Shown piece by piece: positions 44,058-53,184 of a stretch of DNA of 64,000 bases. The position numbers and the translations under genes are program-made. Each line of letters starts with the position of its first letter. Position 1 is the first letter of the stretch. The stretch comes from Alphaproteobacteria bacterium UBA1002 (lineage in GTDB: Bacteria; Pseudomonadota; Alphaproteobacteria; Rickettsiales; UBA998), in the NCBI GenBank assembly GCA_002291845.1, contig DBAU01000034.1, forward strand, positions 9,050 to 73,049, written 5' to 3'. The notes under the pieces were generated by a model. That model saw only the letters and a list, made by a program, of their open reading frames with translations. It made no database searches and had not been told where the DNA came from.

Positions 44058-45341
44058 ATGCAGACCGCCTCTGAAGCCTTGCAGGATGTCGCCACCGAGA
44101 TGGGTGATCTGGGCCGCCGCGCCCGGACGGCCTATGGGCAGCTGGCTGCCGCTTCCGCGGAGATGCGTAGCGCGGCCTTGCGCCATGCCGCGGCCCGTTT
44201 GCGTGTGACGGAAGCAGAACTCCTGGCCGCGAATGCGCAGGATATGGCGCAAGCCCATGCCCGTGGCCTTAGCGGCGCGATGCTGGATCGCCTGCTGCTC
44301 GACAGCAAGCGCATCGCTGCGATGGCGGCCGGGCTGGAAGACGTGGCCGCGATGCCCGATCCGCTCGGGCGCACCTTAGCGGAGTGGCTACGCCCGAATG
44401 GCCTGCGCATTGCCCGCATTTCGGTGCCTCTTGGGGTGATTGGCATCATCTATGAATCCCGCCCGAATGTGACCGCGGATGCCGGAGCCTTGTGCCTCAA
44501 ATCTGGCAATGCGGCGATCTTGCGCGGCGGCTCGGAGAGCTTTCATTCCTCACGCGCGATTGTCGCTTGCCTGCGTGACGGGCTGCGCCATGCCGGATTG
44601 CCGGAGGATGCGGTGCAGTTGGTACCCACCACGGACCGCGCAGCCGTAGGGGAAATGCTGCGCATGGTGGGCGTGATCGACGTGATCGTGCCGCGTGGCG
44701 GCGCCTCGCTGACTCGCCGCGTCGCCGAAGAAAGCCGCATTCCCACGATTCTGCATCTGGACGGTAATTGCCACACCTACATTCACCGCGCGGCTGATGC
44801 TGCCATGGCCGCGACAGTGGTCGCCAACGCCAAGCTTCGCCGTACCGGCGTTTGTGGGGCGACCGAGTCGCTGGTGATTGACCGCGGCGTGCTGGCCACG
44901 CACCTGCCGGGGATTGTGGATGCGCTGGTGGCAGGAGGCTGCGAGGTGCGCGGCGATGCAGAGGCCTGCGCCACCGATGCACGGCTTGTTCCCGCCTCAG
45001 AAGAGGATTGGGGCACAGAATATCTGGACCGCATTATATCGGTTAAAACCGTTGCGGATGAGGCTGAGGCCATTGCCCACATCAACCGCTATGGCTCGCA
45101 CCACACGGATGCCATCATTACGGCAGATGAAGCCGCGGCAGCGCAGTTCCTGTCCGGAGTGGACAGCGCGATTGTACTGCACAACGCGTCCACCCAGTTT
45201 GCCGATGGCGGCGAATTCGGCATGGGGGCGGAGATCGGTATCTCTACGGGCCGCCTGCACGCCCGCGGGCCGGTGGGGGCGGAGCAGCTGACCACCTACA
45301 AATACGTCGTGCGCGGGGAGGGGACGATCCGTCCCGTCTGA
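44058..45341 (+). CDS. proA: Glutamate-5-semialdehyde dehydrogenase (gamma-glutamyl phosphate reductase)
   Basis: A 427-residue aldehyde-dehydrogenase-like enzyme for the second step of proline synthesis. Motifs: VPLGVIGIIYESRPNVTADA, LKSGNAAILRGGSESFHSS, VPRGGASLTRRV, and the catalytic Cys in LRRTGVCGATESLVID. Its usual partner proB lies 18 kb away on the other strand (62853). Overlaps nadD by TGATG. Confidence 0.97.
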   Translation: MQTASEALQDVATEMGDLGRRARTAYGQLAAASAEMRSAALRHAAARLRVTEAELLAANAQDMAQAHARGLSGAMLDRLLLDSKRIAAMAAGLEDVAAMPDPLGRTLAEWLRPNGLRIARISVPLGVIGIIYESRPNVTADAGALCLKSGNAAILRGGSESFHSSRAIVACLRDGLRHAGLPEDAVQLVPTTDRAAVGEMLRMVGVIDVIVPRGGASLTRRVAEESRIPTILHLDGNCHTYIHRAADAAMAATVVANAKLRRTGVCGATESLVIDRGVLATHLPGIVDALVAGGCEVRGDAEACATDARLVPASEEDWGTEYLDRIISVKTVADEAEAIAHINRYGSHHTDAIITADEAAAAQFLSGVDSAIVLHNASTQFADGGEFGMGAEIGISTGRLHARGPVGAEQLTTYKYVVRGEGTIRPV

Positions 45342-45937
45342 TGCGCACGATCGGTCTTCTCGGCGGTTCCTTCAACCCGGCCCATGCCGGGCACCGGCAG
45401 GTATCGCTGGAGCTGCTACACCGCTATGGGCTGGATGAAATCTGGTGGCTGGTTTCTCCTGGCAACCCGCTGAAAAACCCTGCGGAGCTCGCAGATTATG
45501 CCGCGCGGCTTACCTCGGCACAGGCGGTGGCGCGCCATCCGAGGCTAAAGGTGAGCGATAGCGAGGCACGCCTCGGCACGCGCTATACCGTTGATACGCT
45601 GAAAGCCTTGCAGGCCCGCTACCCGCAGGTGCGCTTTGTGTGGATCATGGGAGCGGATAACCTGGCGCAGTTCCACCGCTGGAAGCAGTGGCGGGACATC
45701 GCCGGGCGGGTGGATATCCTGGTGGTGGACCGTAAGCCCTGGACCCACCGCGCGCTGCATTCCAAAGCGGCGCAGGCCTTGCGGCGGACCCGCTCAACGC
45801 CCCATCAAGCGCTAGCGGGCGGCGCATCAAGGCCCCCGCAATGGTGGTATCATTTTGGGCGGATCTCCCCCTTATCGGCCAGCGATTTACGGAAAACGCT
45901 TGGAAAAAAGGCGTTTTTGCTCCATACTAAAAACTGA
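45341..45937 (+). CDS. nadD: Nicotinate-nucleotide adenylyltransferase
   Basis: A 198-residue nucleotidyltransferase of NAD synthesis. The HxGH-type motif is in GLLGGSFNPAHAGHRQVSLE; WWLVSPGNPLKNP, FVWIMGADNLAQFHRWKQW, and ISPLSASDLRK follow. It begins inside the proA stop and precedes rsfS by 24 bases. Confidence 0.96.
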   Translation: MRTIGLLGGSFNPAHAGHRQVSLELLHRYGLDEIWWLVSPGNPLKNPAELADYAARLTSAQAVARHPRLKVSDSEARLGTRYTVDTLKALQARYPQVRFVWIMGADNLAQFHRWKQWRDIAGRVDILVVDRKPWTHRALHSKAAQALRRTRSTPHQALAGGASRPPQWWYHFGRISPLSASDLRKTLGKKAFLLHTKN

Positions 45938-45961
45938 GTAAAACCAGCAAAGGAGCAGCCC

Positions 45962-46327
45962 ATTCCTAGTCCCTCGACCAGTAGCGGGGTCAGTGTAGAA
46001 AATCTGATTATTACCTCGCTCGAAGACGACAAGGCGGAAGATATTGCCATCGTCGACCTTGCAGGCAAAACAAGCTTTGCCGACAAGATGATCATCGCCA
46101 CCGGCCGCTCGCCGCGCCATGTCGGCAGTATCGCCGACCACCTCGTAGATAAGCTCAAATCCATCGGTTTCCCGCAGGTCAGCGTGGAAGGCAAAGAGCT
46201 GTGCGACTGGGTGCTCATTGATGCAGGTGACGTGATCGTCCATGTGTTCCGCCCGGAAGTCCGGGATGTGTATGATCTGGAGCGCATGTGGAAGGTCGCC
46301 CTGCCGGAGCCGGCGACGCTGCAATAG
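45962..46327 (+). CDS. rsfS: Ribosome silencing factor RsfS with apparent ATT start
   Basis: A 121-residue RsfS/Iojap protein that binds L14 and blocks subunit joining in starvation. The conserved core is complete: SLEDDKAEDIAIVDLAGKTS, FADKMIIATGRSPRHVGSIA, DWVLIDAGDVIVHVFRPEVR, YDLERMW. The frame upstream has no ATG, GTG or TTG before a stop at 45935. The first ATG (46088) would remove about a third of the fold. AAAGGAG at 45949-45955 lies 6 bases before an ATT at 45962, making ATT the best start. A CTG at 46004 lacks a ribosome site. Function firm, start inferred. Confidence 0.93.
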   Translation: MPSPSTSSGVSVENLIITSLEDDKAEDIAIVDLAGKTSFADKMIIATGRSPRHVGSIADHLVDKLKSIGFPQVSVEGKELCDWVLIDAGDVIVHVFRPEVRDVYDLERMWKVALPEPATLQ

Positions 46328-46362
46328 CTTTCACGGGCATGATGCCCTTTCCCGACGCCACG

Positions 46363-46390
46363 GCGCCGATGCCCCTCATCGGCGCTTTTT
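46363..46390 (+). terminator. Rho-independent terminator after rsfS
   Basis: GCGCCGATG (46363-46371) pairs with CATCGGCGC (46377-46385) around CCCCT, followed by TTTTTCTTTG. It separates proA-nadD-rsfS from rlmH. Confidence 0.85.
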
Positions 46391-46392
46391 CT

Positions 46393-46421
46393 TTGCCCTC
46401 TGCGGTGAATCCCACTACCAC
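46393..46421 (+). promoter_or_regulatory. Weak candidate rlmH promoter
   Basis: TTGCCC (46393-46398) and TACCAC (46416-46421) are 17 bases apart and the second box ends 6 bases before the rlmH ATG. A promoter is expected here because a terminator lies just upstream, but the -10 is poor. Confidence 0.3.
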
Positions 46422-46427
46422 CGAGCC

Positions 46428-46892
46428 ATGCGTTGCCTCGTTCTTGCCACCGGTAAATGGAAGCACGCGCCTGAAAAGGCGCTCTGGGAGCAGTATGCCA
46501 GCCGCTTGCCGTGGGAATTATCATTGCGTGAACTGCCGGCCATCACGGCTTCCCAGCCGCAGGAGCAGCGTGCCCGCGAGACGGAGGCCATGCTGGCCGC
46601 CGCCCGTCAGTGGGGAGCCGAGCGGCTGGTGTTCCTCGATGAAACCGGCCCCGCGCTGAGCAGCGAAGCCTTTGCCGCAAAACTTGGCCGGTGGCGCGAT
46701 GAAGGTGATCGTGCGATAGCCTTTCTCATTGGCGGGGATCATGGCCATGACAAAGCACGACTGCGCGAGGGGCATCTGGTGTTGTCACTCGGTGCAATGA
46801 CCTGGCCGCACCTGCTCGTGCGCGGGCTGCTGGCGGAGCAGCTCTACCGCGCCTATGCGATTCTCAGTGGCCACCCTTATCATCGTGCGTAA
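46428..46892 (+). CDS. rlmH: 23S rRNA m3-pseudouridine-1915 methyltransferase RlmH
   Basis: A 154-residue SPOUT methyltransferase. The SAM-binding knot is seen in AIAFLIGGDHGHDKARLREG and LVLSLGAMTWPHLLVRGLLA, with the C-terminal EQLYRAYAILSGHPYHRA. The start is ATG 46428, matching the family N-terminus; upstream in-frame sequence is antisense-like. No ribosome binding site. Confidence 0.96.
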   Translation: MRCLVLATGKWKHAPEKALWEQYASRLPWELSLRELPAITASQPQEQRARETEAMLAAARQWGAERLVFLDETGPALSSEAFAAKLGRWRDEGDRAIAFLIGGDHGHDKARLREGHLVLSLGAMTWPHLLVRGLLAEQLYRAYAILSGHPYHRA

Positions 46893-46917
46893 GCATCGCG
46901 GGCGTGTTGATTTTGCT

Positions 46918-46945
46918 TTGCCCCATCGGAAAGCAGGCGTATTCT
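46918..46945 (+). promoter_or_regulatory. Candidate phoU promoter
   Basis: TTGCCC (46918-46923) and TATTCT (46940-46945), 16 bases apart, then AAGGA before the ATG at 46966. Confidence 0.35.
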
Positions 46946-46965
46946 AGCGGCAGGAAGGAAATGCC

Positions 46966-47643
46966 ATGGCGCAAAATAGCGGTATTTACACAGCGCAGCT
47001 CGATCAGATGACAGCCACCCTGCTGCAGATGGGAGAACTCATCGGACAGGCGCTTGATTTCTCGGAAAGCGCACTGGAGCATCACGAAGAAGCGCTGCGT
47101 TTGCAGGCAAAAGAGCTGGATAAGCGCATTAACGCGCTGAATGACGCGCTGGAGGGGCAGGTCATCCGCCTGTTTACCCATGCGGCGCCGTTTGCCTCTG
47201 ACCTGCGTTTTGTGATCGCCATCCTCAAGGCGTCCGGCTCGCTGGAGCGGGCGGGCGATCTGGCGAAGAGCACCACCAAGCACATGGCCCGCCTCAAAGT
47301 GCCGTTCAGTGATGCGGTGATGGTGGCGCTGCGCGAGCTGGTACAGATCAACCGTGAGATGCTGCATGACGTGCTGGAAAGCGTGCGCACCCGCAATGCG
47401 GAGCAAGCCCTGGCCGCTTGGCGCAAGGACGATGTGGCCGATGAAGCCTGCGCGCGCGTGTTCAACATCATCCGCGAGGAAATGGGCCGCGATCCTGCCG
47501 CCGCCGGGCAACTCGCGGATGTGCTATTTGCCGCCAAGAATTTCGAGCGTATGGCGGATTACTCCGCTGATATCGCCAAGATGGTGATTTACGTGGTCAC
47601 CGGCGAGCGGCCGCACAAGGATGTCCTGAAGAACAGCGCATGA
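46966..47643 (+). CDS. phoU: Phosphate signalling protein PhoU
   Basis: A 225-residue protein of two three-helix PhoU repeats: ELDKRINALNDALEGQVIRL with DLRFVIAILKASGSLERAGD, and the second FNIIREEMGRD with AKNFERMADYSADIAKMVIY. The E(R)xxD metal-site patterns are present in both. PhoU restrains the Pst transporter and PhoR kinase, but no pst or pho gene is in the window. It overlaps gpmI by ATGA. Confidence 0.93.
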   Translation: MAQNSGIYTAQLDQMTATLLQMGELIGQALDFSESALEHHEEALRLQAKELDKRINALNDALEGQVIRLFTHAAPFASDLRFVIAILKASGSLERAGDLAKSTTKHMARLKVPFSDAVMVALRELVQINREMLHDVLESVRTRNAEQALAAWRKDDVADEACARVFNIIREEMGRDPAAAGQLADVLFAAKNFERMADYSADIAKMVIYVVTGERPHKDVLKNSA

Positions 47644-49217
47644 CGATGTCCCGTCCGAAACCCGTTGTGCTGGCAATCCTCGATGGCTGGGGCCATCGCG
47701 AGGAGATTGACCATAACGCCATCCATGCAGCCCGCACGCCGCATTGGGATGCGCTGTGGAGCGGCTCGCCGGTGGCGCTACTCGATGCGTCGGAGCTGGA
47801 GGTCGGCCTGCCAGTGGGGCAGATGGGTAATTCCGAAGTCGGCCATATGAATATCGGCGCGGGCCGCGTGATTCTGCAAGATCTGCCGCGCATCGATGAG
47901 GCGTTGCGCACCGGCGCGCTGGCACAGCATCCGCTGTTGCAAACGCTGGTCGCGCTACAAACCGGCACGGGCCGCCCGCTGCATCTGCTGGGCCTGCTCT
48001 CCAATGGCGGGGTGCATGCGCACCAGATGCATCTGGAAGCGCTGGCGGATCTGCTGAGTGCCCAGGGTGTTGAGGTCCGGCTGCATGCGTTCCTGGATGG
48101 GCGCGACACGCCGCCGAAAAGCGCGCGTGCCTTCCTGGATCACTGGGAGCACCGCTTCCGCGACAATCCCCGCGTGAAGATCGCCACGATCAGCGGGCGC
48201 TATTATGCCATGGACCGCGACAAACGCTGGGAGCGCGTGCAGAAGGCCTATGCCGCCATTGCTGATGGGGTAGGGGAGCATTACGCAAGCGCTCATGAGG
48301 CGCTGGACGCGATGTATGCGCGTGACATCACCGATGAATTCGTGCTGCCCTGCGTACTGGGTGATTATCGCGGCACGGTGCATGGCGATGCCTTGCTGAT
48401 GGGCAATTTCCGCGCCGACCGCGCCCGCGAGATTTTGCATGCGCTGATGGATCCGGGCTTTTCCGCCTTCCCGCGTGCGGAAGCCACCGAATACAGCACC
48501 GTGCTCGGCATGGTGGAGTATTCCACCGAGCTCAGTGCGCTGATGCCGGCCTTATTTCCGCAGGAGTTGCCGCAGCAGACCTTCGGCGAGGTGCTGGCGC
48601 AGGCCGGTCTGAAGCAGTTACGTATCGCCGAGACGGAAAAATACGCGCATGTGACATTCTTCTTCAATGGCGGCCGCGAGGAGCCGTTCCCCGGAGAGGA
48701 GCGCGCGCTGATTCCCTCGCCGTCGGTGGCGACGTATGACCTGAAGCCTGAAATGTCCGCGCCGGAGGTGACGGATCATCTGGTGTCGGTGATTGGGCAG
48801 GGGCGTTATGACGTGATCATCGTCAATTACGCCAATACCGATATGGTGGGCCATACGGGGGATCTCGCAGCGGCCGTAGCGGCGGTAGAGGCGGTGGATA
48901 CCTGCCTCGGCCGTCTGTGGGAGGCGGTGCGCGCGCAAGGCGGCGCCCTGTTGATCACTGCTGATCATGGCAATGCCGAAATGATGCGTGATATCTCCAC
49001 CGCGCAGGCGCATACCGCGCATACGTTGAACAAGGTGCCGGTGGTGCTGGCCAGCGCCCAGTATCCACGCGGGCAGGTGGCGCTGCGTGATGGGCGGCTG
49101 GCTGATATTGCGCCGACGCTTCTGGCGCTGCTTGGGCTTCCCCAGCCAGACCTGATGACGGGCCAGTCTCTACTGCAGCCTGTTGCCGCGCTTTCTTATG
49201 CTGCCTCAGCGTCTTAA
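47640..49217 (+). CDS. gpmI: 2,3-bisphosphoglycerate-independent phosphoglycerate mutase
   Basis: A 525-residue di-manganese enzyme of glycolysis. Motifs: VVLAILDGWGHRE, the phosphorylated Ser in VGQMGNSEVGHMNIGAGR, FLDGRDTPPKSA, NYANTDMVGHTGD, and LLITADHGNAEMM. Full length. It overlaps phoU upstream and the start of the EnvC-like gene downstream. Confidence 0.97.
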   Translation: MTMSRPKPVVLAILDGWGHREEIDHNAIHAARTPHWDALWSGSPVALLDASELEVGLPVGQMGNSEVGHMNIGAGRVILQDLPRIDEALRTGALAQHPLLQTLVALQTGTGRPLHLLGLLSNGGVHAHQMHLEALADLLSAQGVEVRLHAFLDGRDTPPKSARAFLDHWEHRFRDNPRVKIATISGRYYAMDRDKRWERVQKAYAAIADGVGEHYASAHEALDAMYARDITDEFVLPCVLGDYRGTVHGDALLMGNFRADRAREILHALMDPGFSAFPRAEATEYSTVLGMVEYSTELSALMPALFPQELPQQTFGEVLAQAGLKQLRIAETEKYAHVTFFFNGGREEPFPGEERALIPSPSVATYDLKPEMSAPEVTDHLVSVIGQGRYDVIIVNYANTDMVGHTGDLAAAVAAVEAVDTCLGRLWEAVRAQGGALLITADHGNAEMMRDISTAQAHTAHTLNKVPVVLASAQYPRGQVALRDGRLADIAPTLLALLGLPQPDLMTGQSLLQPVAALSYAASAS

Positions 49218-50466
49218 AAATTATCTCTACGGCCTGATGGTCTTTATGCTGGCACCTGTTGCTATGGCGCAGGAATCTTTGCCGCAGGTGCGCCAGTTAG
49301 AACAGACGCGCAAAGAGATTGAAGCCTCTCGTCAGCGCCATCAGGCCCTGCGAAAGAATCTGGAGGAAATGGAATCCACGCTCGGTGATTTGCAAAAGGA
49401 AACCGGAGATATTGCAGATGCGCTGAAACAGACGGAACAACAAAAGCATGAAATAGAGCGGCGTCTTCAAAAGCTGGAGAGCGATGCCAGAGCTAAGCAG
49501 TCTCAGATCCGTGCGCGTCAAAAGCAGATTGGTTCGCTTCTTGCGACGGTGTTACGCGTCAGTCAGGTGCCTCCCCATGCCGTGCTGGCGATGGATAACG
49601 GGCTTGAGGCGCAAATCCACGCTTCACGAGCACTGGGGCTGACCACTGAATCGATAAAACGTGAGACAGACACGTTGTCAGAACAATTACGCCAAGTGGC
49701 CATATTGAAAAGCGAAATCGCGCGTGAAAGCGATCGTTTGGCGGATCGTCAGCGAACCCTACAAGACCAGCGTCTCCGTCTTGCCGATCGTGTGGAGGAG
49801 CGTCGGCGCAGTATGGAGGGCCTGCATACGGAGGAAATGCAAGAGCAATCACGTATTGCACAGCTCACCCGTCAATCGAAAGATCTCGAATCTTTAGTGG
49901 ATTCGCTGGAGCAAGCGCGCCGCGCGAAACGCACAGAGCAGTTTGGCGCTATTGGTGTGCCCGTGCTGAAGCCTACACCACCTTTGCGCAGCGAGATGAG
50001 AGTGTCCATGCCCCAGGCGCGCCCTAAAAACACGCAAGCCAGTGCGCGCAAGGAATATGATCTGGCCCGCGTGCGTGGTGCGTTGACATTGCCTGTGGCA
50101 GGTGATGTGTCTGGTCGTTATGGCCAGCAGCAAGCGAGCAATGACACACTGAAAGGATTAATGCTTGCAACGCCCTCCGCCGCGGTGGTCACAGCACCAT
50201 ATGGAGGCGAGGTGATGTTCACCGGCCCCTTCCGTGATTACGGACAAATGGTCATTATCCGGCACAACCGTCGCTATCATACCCTCCTTGCCGGATTGAG
50301 CCGGATTGACGTTTCTCCCGGACAGTTTCTGTTGGAAGGCGAGCCAATTGGTGCTATGGGTAATGTCCAGGAAGATCGTCGTTTGTACCTCGAATTGCGC
50401 GAGAATGGCAAGCCGGTCGACCCTGCACCCTGGTTCGGTGGGGTGCCCCGTCTTGCTCGCAATTAG
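49198..50466 (+). CDS. EnvC-like murein hydrolase activator with degenerate LytM domain
   Basis: A 422-residue exported protein. The signal peptide is MLPQRLKNYLYGLMVFMLAP with cleavage near AMA/QES. Residues ~25-250 form a long coiled coil (EQTRKEIEASRQRHQALRKN and on). The C-terminal LytM/M23 fold (TAPYGGEVMFTGPFRDYGQM, GEPIGAMGN) lacks the zinc His: the HxH pair is LYLELREN. This fits EnvC-type proteins, which activate amidases instead of cutting peptidoglycan. Start overlaps gpmI; no ribosome site. An in-frame TTG lies five codons upstream. Confidence 0.9.
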   Translation: MLPQRLKNYLYGLMVFMLAPVAMAQESLPQVRQLEQTRKEIEASRQRHQALRKNLEEMESTLGDLQKETGDIADALKQTEQQKHEIERRLQKLESDARAKQSQIRARQKQIGSLLATVLRVSQVPPHAVLAMDNGLEAQIHASRALGLTTESIKRETDTLSEQLRQVAILKSEIARESDRLADRQRTLQDQRLRLADRVEERRRSMEGLHTEEMQEQSRIAQLTRQSKDLESLVDSLEQARRAKRTEQFGAIGVPVLKPTPPLRSEMRVSMPQARPKNTQASARKEYDLARVRGALTLPVAGDVSGRYGQQQASNDTLKGLMLATPSAAVVTAPYGGEVMFTGPFRDYGQMVIIRHNRRYHTLLAGLSRIDVSPGQFLLEGEPIGAMGNVQEDRRLYLELRENGKPVDPAPWFGGVPRLARN

Positions 50467-50522
50467 CAGTCTCTGCGCCGCGTCAGGATGGCTTTCACAC
50501 CGGGCGTTGTACAAGGAATCCT

Positions 50523-51920
50523 ATGTCACCCACTGCCTTCCGTCTGACCTTTCACTCGTGTGTGCTTTCACTTTACCTTTCCACCGCGCTGTTTGCTGCT
50601 CCAGCCGTTGCGCAGGCTGAAGATAGTGCCACAGCGGCATTGTCGGATAGTGAGGAAACCTATGAAATGCTCAGCCTGTTTGGCGATGTGTTTGAGCGCG
50701 TGCGCAACGACTATGTGGAAAAGGTGACGGATAAGCAGTTGATTGAATCGGCCATCAACGGGATGCTGACCTCACTTGATCCACATTCAGGCTACCTCAA
50801 CGAGCAGAGCTTCAAGGAGATGCAGGTGCAGACCCGCGGTGAGTTCGGTGGTCTCGGCATCGAAGTCACTATGGAAAATGGTCTGGTGAAAGTGGTCTCG
50901 CCGATTGATGATACCCCGGCGTTCAAAGCTGGTGTCCTAGCGGGTGATTACATCAGTGAAATTGATGGTGAAGCGGTGATGGGCCTCAATCTCTCTGAAG
51001 CAGTAGATAAAATGCGCGGCCCGGTTGGCAGCAAAATTAAGCTGACGATATTGCGTGAAAAGCAGCCTGAGCCCATTGCGCTCACCCTAACGCGCGACCT
51101 TATCCGTATCAAATCCGTTCGGGCGCGGCCGGAGGATGATATCGGGTATGTACGAATCAACTCTTTCTCTGAACAGACCTACGAAAATTTAGAAGATTCC
51201 ATTAAGAAAATGCGTCGTGATAACGCCAAAATGAAAGGTCTTGTGCTGGATTTGCGGAATAACCCAGGCGGGTTGCTGGATCAAGCGGTAGCGGTTTCCG
51301 ACGCGTTCCTAGATCATGGTGAGATTGTCTCTACCCGTGAGCGTGACCCCAACAACACCAAGCGCTATTCAGCCACCAAAGGTGACGTACTGGATGGGCT
51401 GCCGATGGTGGTGCTGATTAATCAGGGTTCGGCCTCGGCTTCGGAAATTGTGGCGGGTGCGCTACAGGATCACGACCGCGCGATCATTATGGGGGTTAAA
51501 TCCTTTGGCAAAGGCTCGGTACAAACGGTTATTCCGTTGCGTGAGCACGGCGCGATGCGTTTGACAACCTCTCGCTATTATACGCCGTCTGGCCATTCGA
51601 TTCAGGCCAAAGGCATCACCCCGGATATTGAAGTAGAGCAAGCCAAAATTGCAAAGCTTGATGAGCCCAGTGGGTTTGGCATTCGCTCCGAGGCTGATCT
51701 CCGCGGCCGGCTGAGTAATCCCGAAGACGAAAAAGATGGCGCATCTTCCCGCCGAACGGCGCCTTCATCATTGCCAACGAACAGCAAGCCGCTTGATCGG
51801 AAAGATCAAACGATGCGCGGTATGGATAAAGAAGAGGATTTCCAGCTTGCCCGCGCACTGGACCTGTTACGTGGTATCGCCATTTATCAGGGGCGCGAGC
51901 AAGCGGAGCTGAAGCCGTGA
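50523..51920 (+). CDS. ctpA: S41-family C-terminal processing peptidase
   Basis: A 465-residue periplasmic protease. After a signal peptide (LYLSTALFAAPAVAQAED) comes a PDZ domain (GEFGGLGIEVTMENGLVKVV), then the catalytic domain with Ser in NQGSASASEIVAGAL and Lys in MGVKSFGKGSVQTVIPL. The tail is a polar linker plus a short helix. In this conserved neighbourhood it is thought to process envelope or peptidoglycan-linked proteins. 57 bases after the EnvC-like gene. Confidence 0.95.
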   Translation: MSPTAFRLTFHSCVLSLYLSTALFAAPAVAQAEDSATAALSDSEETYEMLSLFGDVFERVRNDYVEKVTDKQLIESAINGMLTSLDPHSGYLNEQSFKEMQVQTRGEFGGLGIEVTMENGLVKVVSPIDDTPAFKAGVLAGDYISEIDGEAVMGLNLSEAVDKMRGPVGSKIKLTILREKQPEPIALTLTRDLIRIKSVRARPEDDIGYVRINSFSEQTYENLEDSIKKMRRDNAKMKGLVLDLRNNPGGLLDQAVAVSDAFLDHGEIVSTRERDPNNTKRYSATKGDVLDGLPMVVLINQGSASASEIVAGALQDHDRAIIMGVKSFGKGSVQTVIPLREHGAMRLTTSRYYTPSGHSIQAKGITPDIEVEQAKIAKLDEPSGFGIRSEADLRGRLSNPEDEKDGASSRRTAPSSLPTNSKPLDRKDQTMRGMDKEEDFQLARALDLLRGIAIYQGREQAELKP

Positions 51921-51963
51921 TTTCCGGGTGCTGACACCCAATGCGGCATGAAGAGAGGTGCGC

Positions 51964-53184
51964 ATGGCTAAGTCTGGGAAATACCCCTTTTCCCTGATGC
52001 TGCTGGTGGGGTTAGCCGCGGGCTTGCTCCTCAGCTGGTGTGTGCTTTTCTTTCTGTTTTTTCAGCAGGGCGATGGCCTGCGACTTTCTGCAGTTTCCGA
52101 TGGACGCTATGCCCGTATCGATCTGAAAACCGGTGCGGTAGAAGGCAATGTTTTGACGCTGGCCCCCCCGCCGGCCCCGGCACCCATCCCCGATGCCACC
52201 GCTGCTCCCGCAACGGTGGAAGTGCCGGCCCCGGCTCCGGAGGCGGATAATGCACCCGTGATTTTGCCTCAGCCTGCGCCTTCGGGGGATGGTGCTATTC
52301 AAGTTGCGGACTTACCTGCACCCGCGGTGGAGGTCGCGCCAGTTCCTGGCACTGATGCCAACGCCGTACCACCTGCTGCGCAGATGCCTACCGTTCGCGC
52401 TCCGCTCAATCCTGCGCCCAATGCCGCGCTGGTGGAAACGGTGGGTAGCCTTGCGCTGCCCAAAAAAGCCCCCGATGGGATGAGCCCGTCACAATATTAT
52501 CGAAAGCCTTTTACCCGTCAGGCAGGCTTACCGATGGTCGCCGTGCTGGTGCGGGATCTTGGATTGCACAAAACGCATACACAGGCCGCGCTTGGGCTGG
52601 ATGAGAATGTCACATTTGCTTTTTCGCCTTACGCATCCAACCTGGCAGAGCAAACGTCTCAGGCCCGGCTCACCGGTCATGAATTCTGGCTGCAGGTGCC
52701 CATGGAACCCGAGGGGTACCCAGCGAATGATGCCGGGCCATTCTCACTTTTGCGCACCGATTCCTTAGAGCAGAATCTTTCACGTCTGCATCAGGTGATG
52801 GGGCTGGCTGTGGGCTATGTCGGACTGGTTGCACCGCCCACAGAGTTGTTTTCTGCCAGCCGACTGATGGGAGATCTGGCGGAAGATATTCGCACCCGTG
52901 GTTTGTTGATGGTGCAGCATCAGCCGGTCATGACCTTGCCACGCTATGATGATCTGTTAATGACCATCAACCGCACCGTCGCACCTACCACAACGCCTGA
53001 GCAGCTGCGCATACAATTGACGGAGCTGGAGGCGATTGCCCGCTCACGGGGGCATGCGGTCCTCTCCCTACCGGCAACACCTGGCTTACTTGCCGAGCTT
53101 CCGGCATGGCTTGCGACGCTGCCAGCGAAGAAGCTTGCGCTTGCCCCTTTGTCTGCGGTATCCGCTACCAAAAGTCAGCCATGA
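51964..53184 (+). CDS. Divergent polysaccharide deacetylase family protein
   Basis: A 406-residue protein with an N-terminal membrane anchor (FSLMLLVGLAAGLLLSWCVL), a long Pro/Ala-rich linker (~60-160), and a C-terminal YibQ/DUF610 domain: VAVLVRDLGLHKTHTQAALG, VTFAFSPYASNLAEQTSQAR, HEFWLQVPMEPEGYP. Typical deacetylases have an invariant Asp after the first strand (DDxG); here the sequence is VRDLGL. Activity is unproven. The stop overlaps the rppH ATG. Confidence 0.88.
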   Translation: MAKSGKYPFSLMLLVGLAAGLLLSWCVLFFLFFQQGDGLRLSAVSDGRYARIDLKTGAVEGNVLTLAPPPAPAPIPDATAAPATVEVPAPAPEADNAPVILPQPAPSGDGAIQVADLPAPAVEVAPVPGTDANAVPPAAQMPTVRAPLNPAPNAALVETVGSLALPKKAPDGMSPSQYYRKPFTRQAGLPMVAVLVRDLGLHKTHTQAALGLDENVTFAFSPYASNLAEQTSQARLTGHEFWLQVPMEPEGYPANDAGPFSLLRTDSLEQNLSRLHQVMGLAVGYVGLVAPPTELFSASRLMGDLAEDIRTRGLLMVQHQPVMTLPRYDDLLMTINRTVAPTTTPEQLRIQLTELEAIARSRGHAVLSLPATPGLLAELPAWLATLPAKKLALAPLSAVSATKSQP

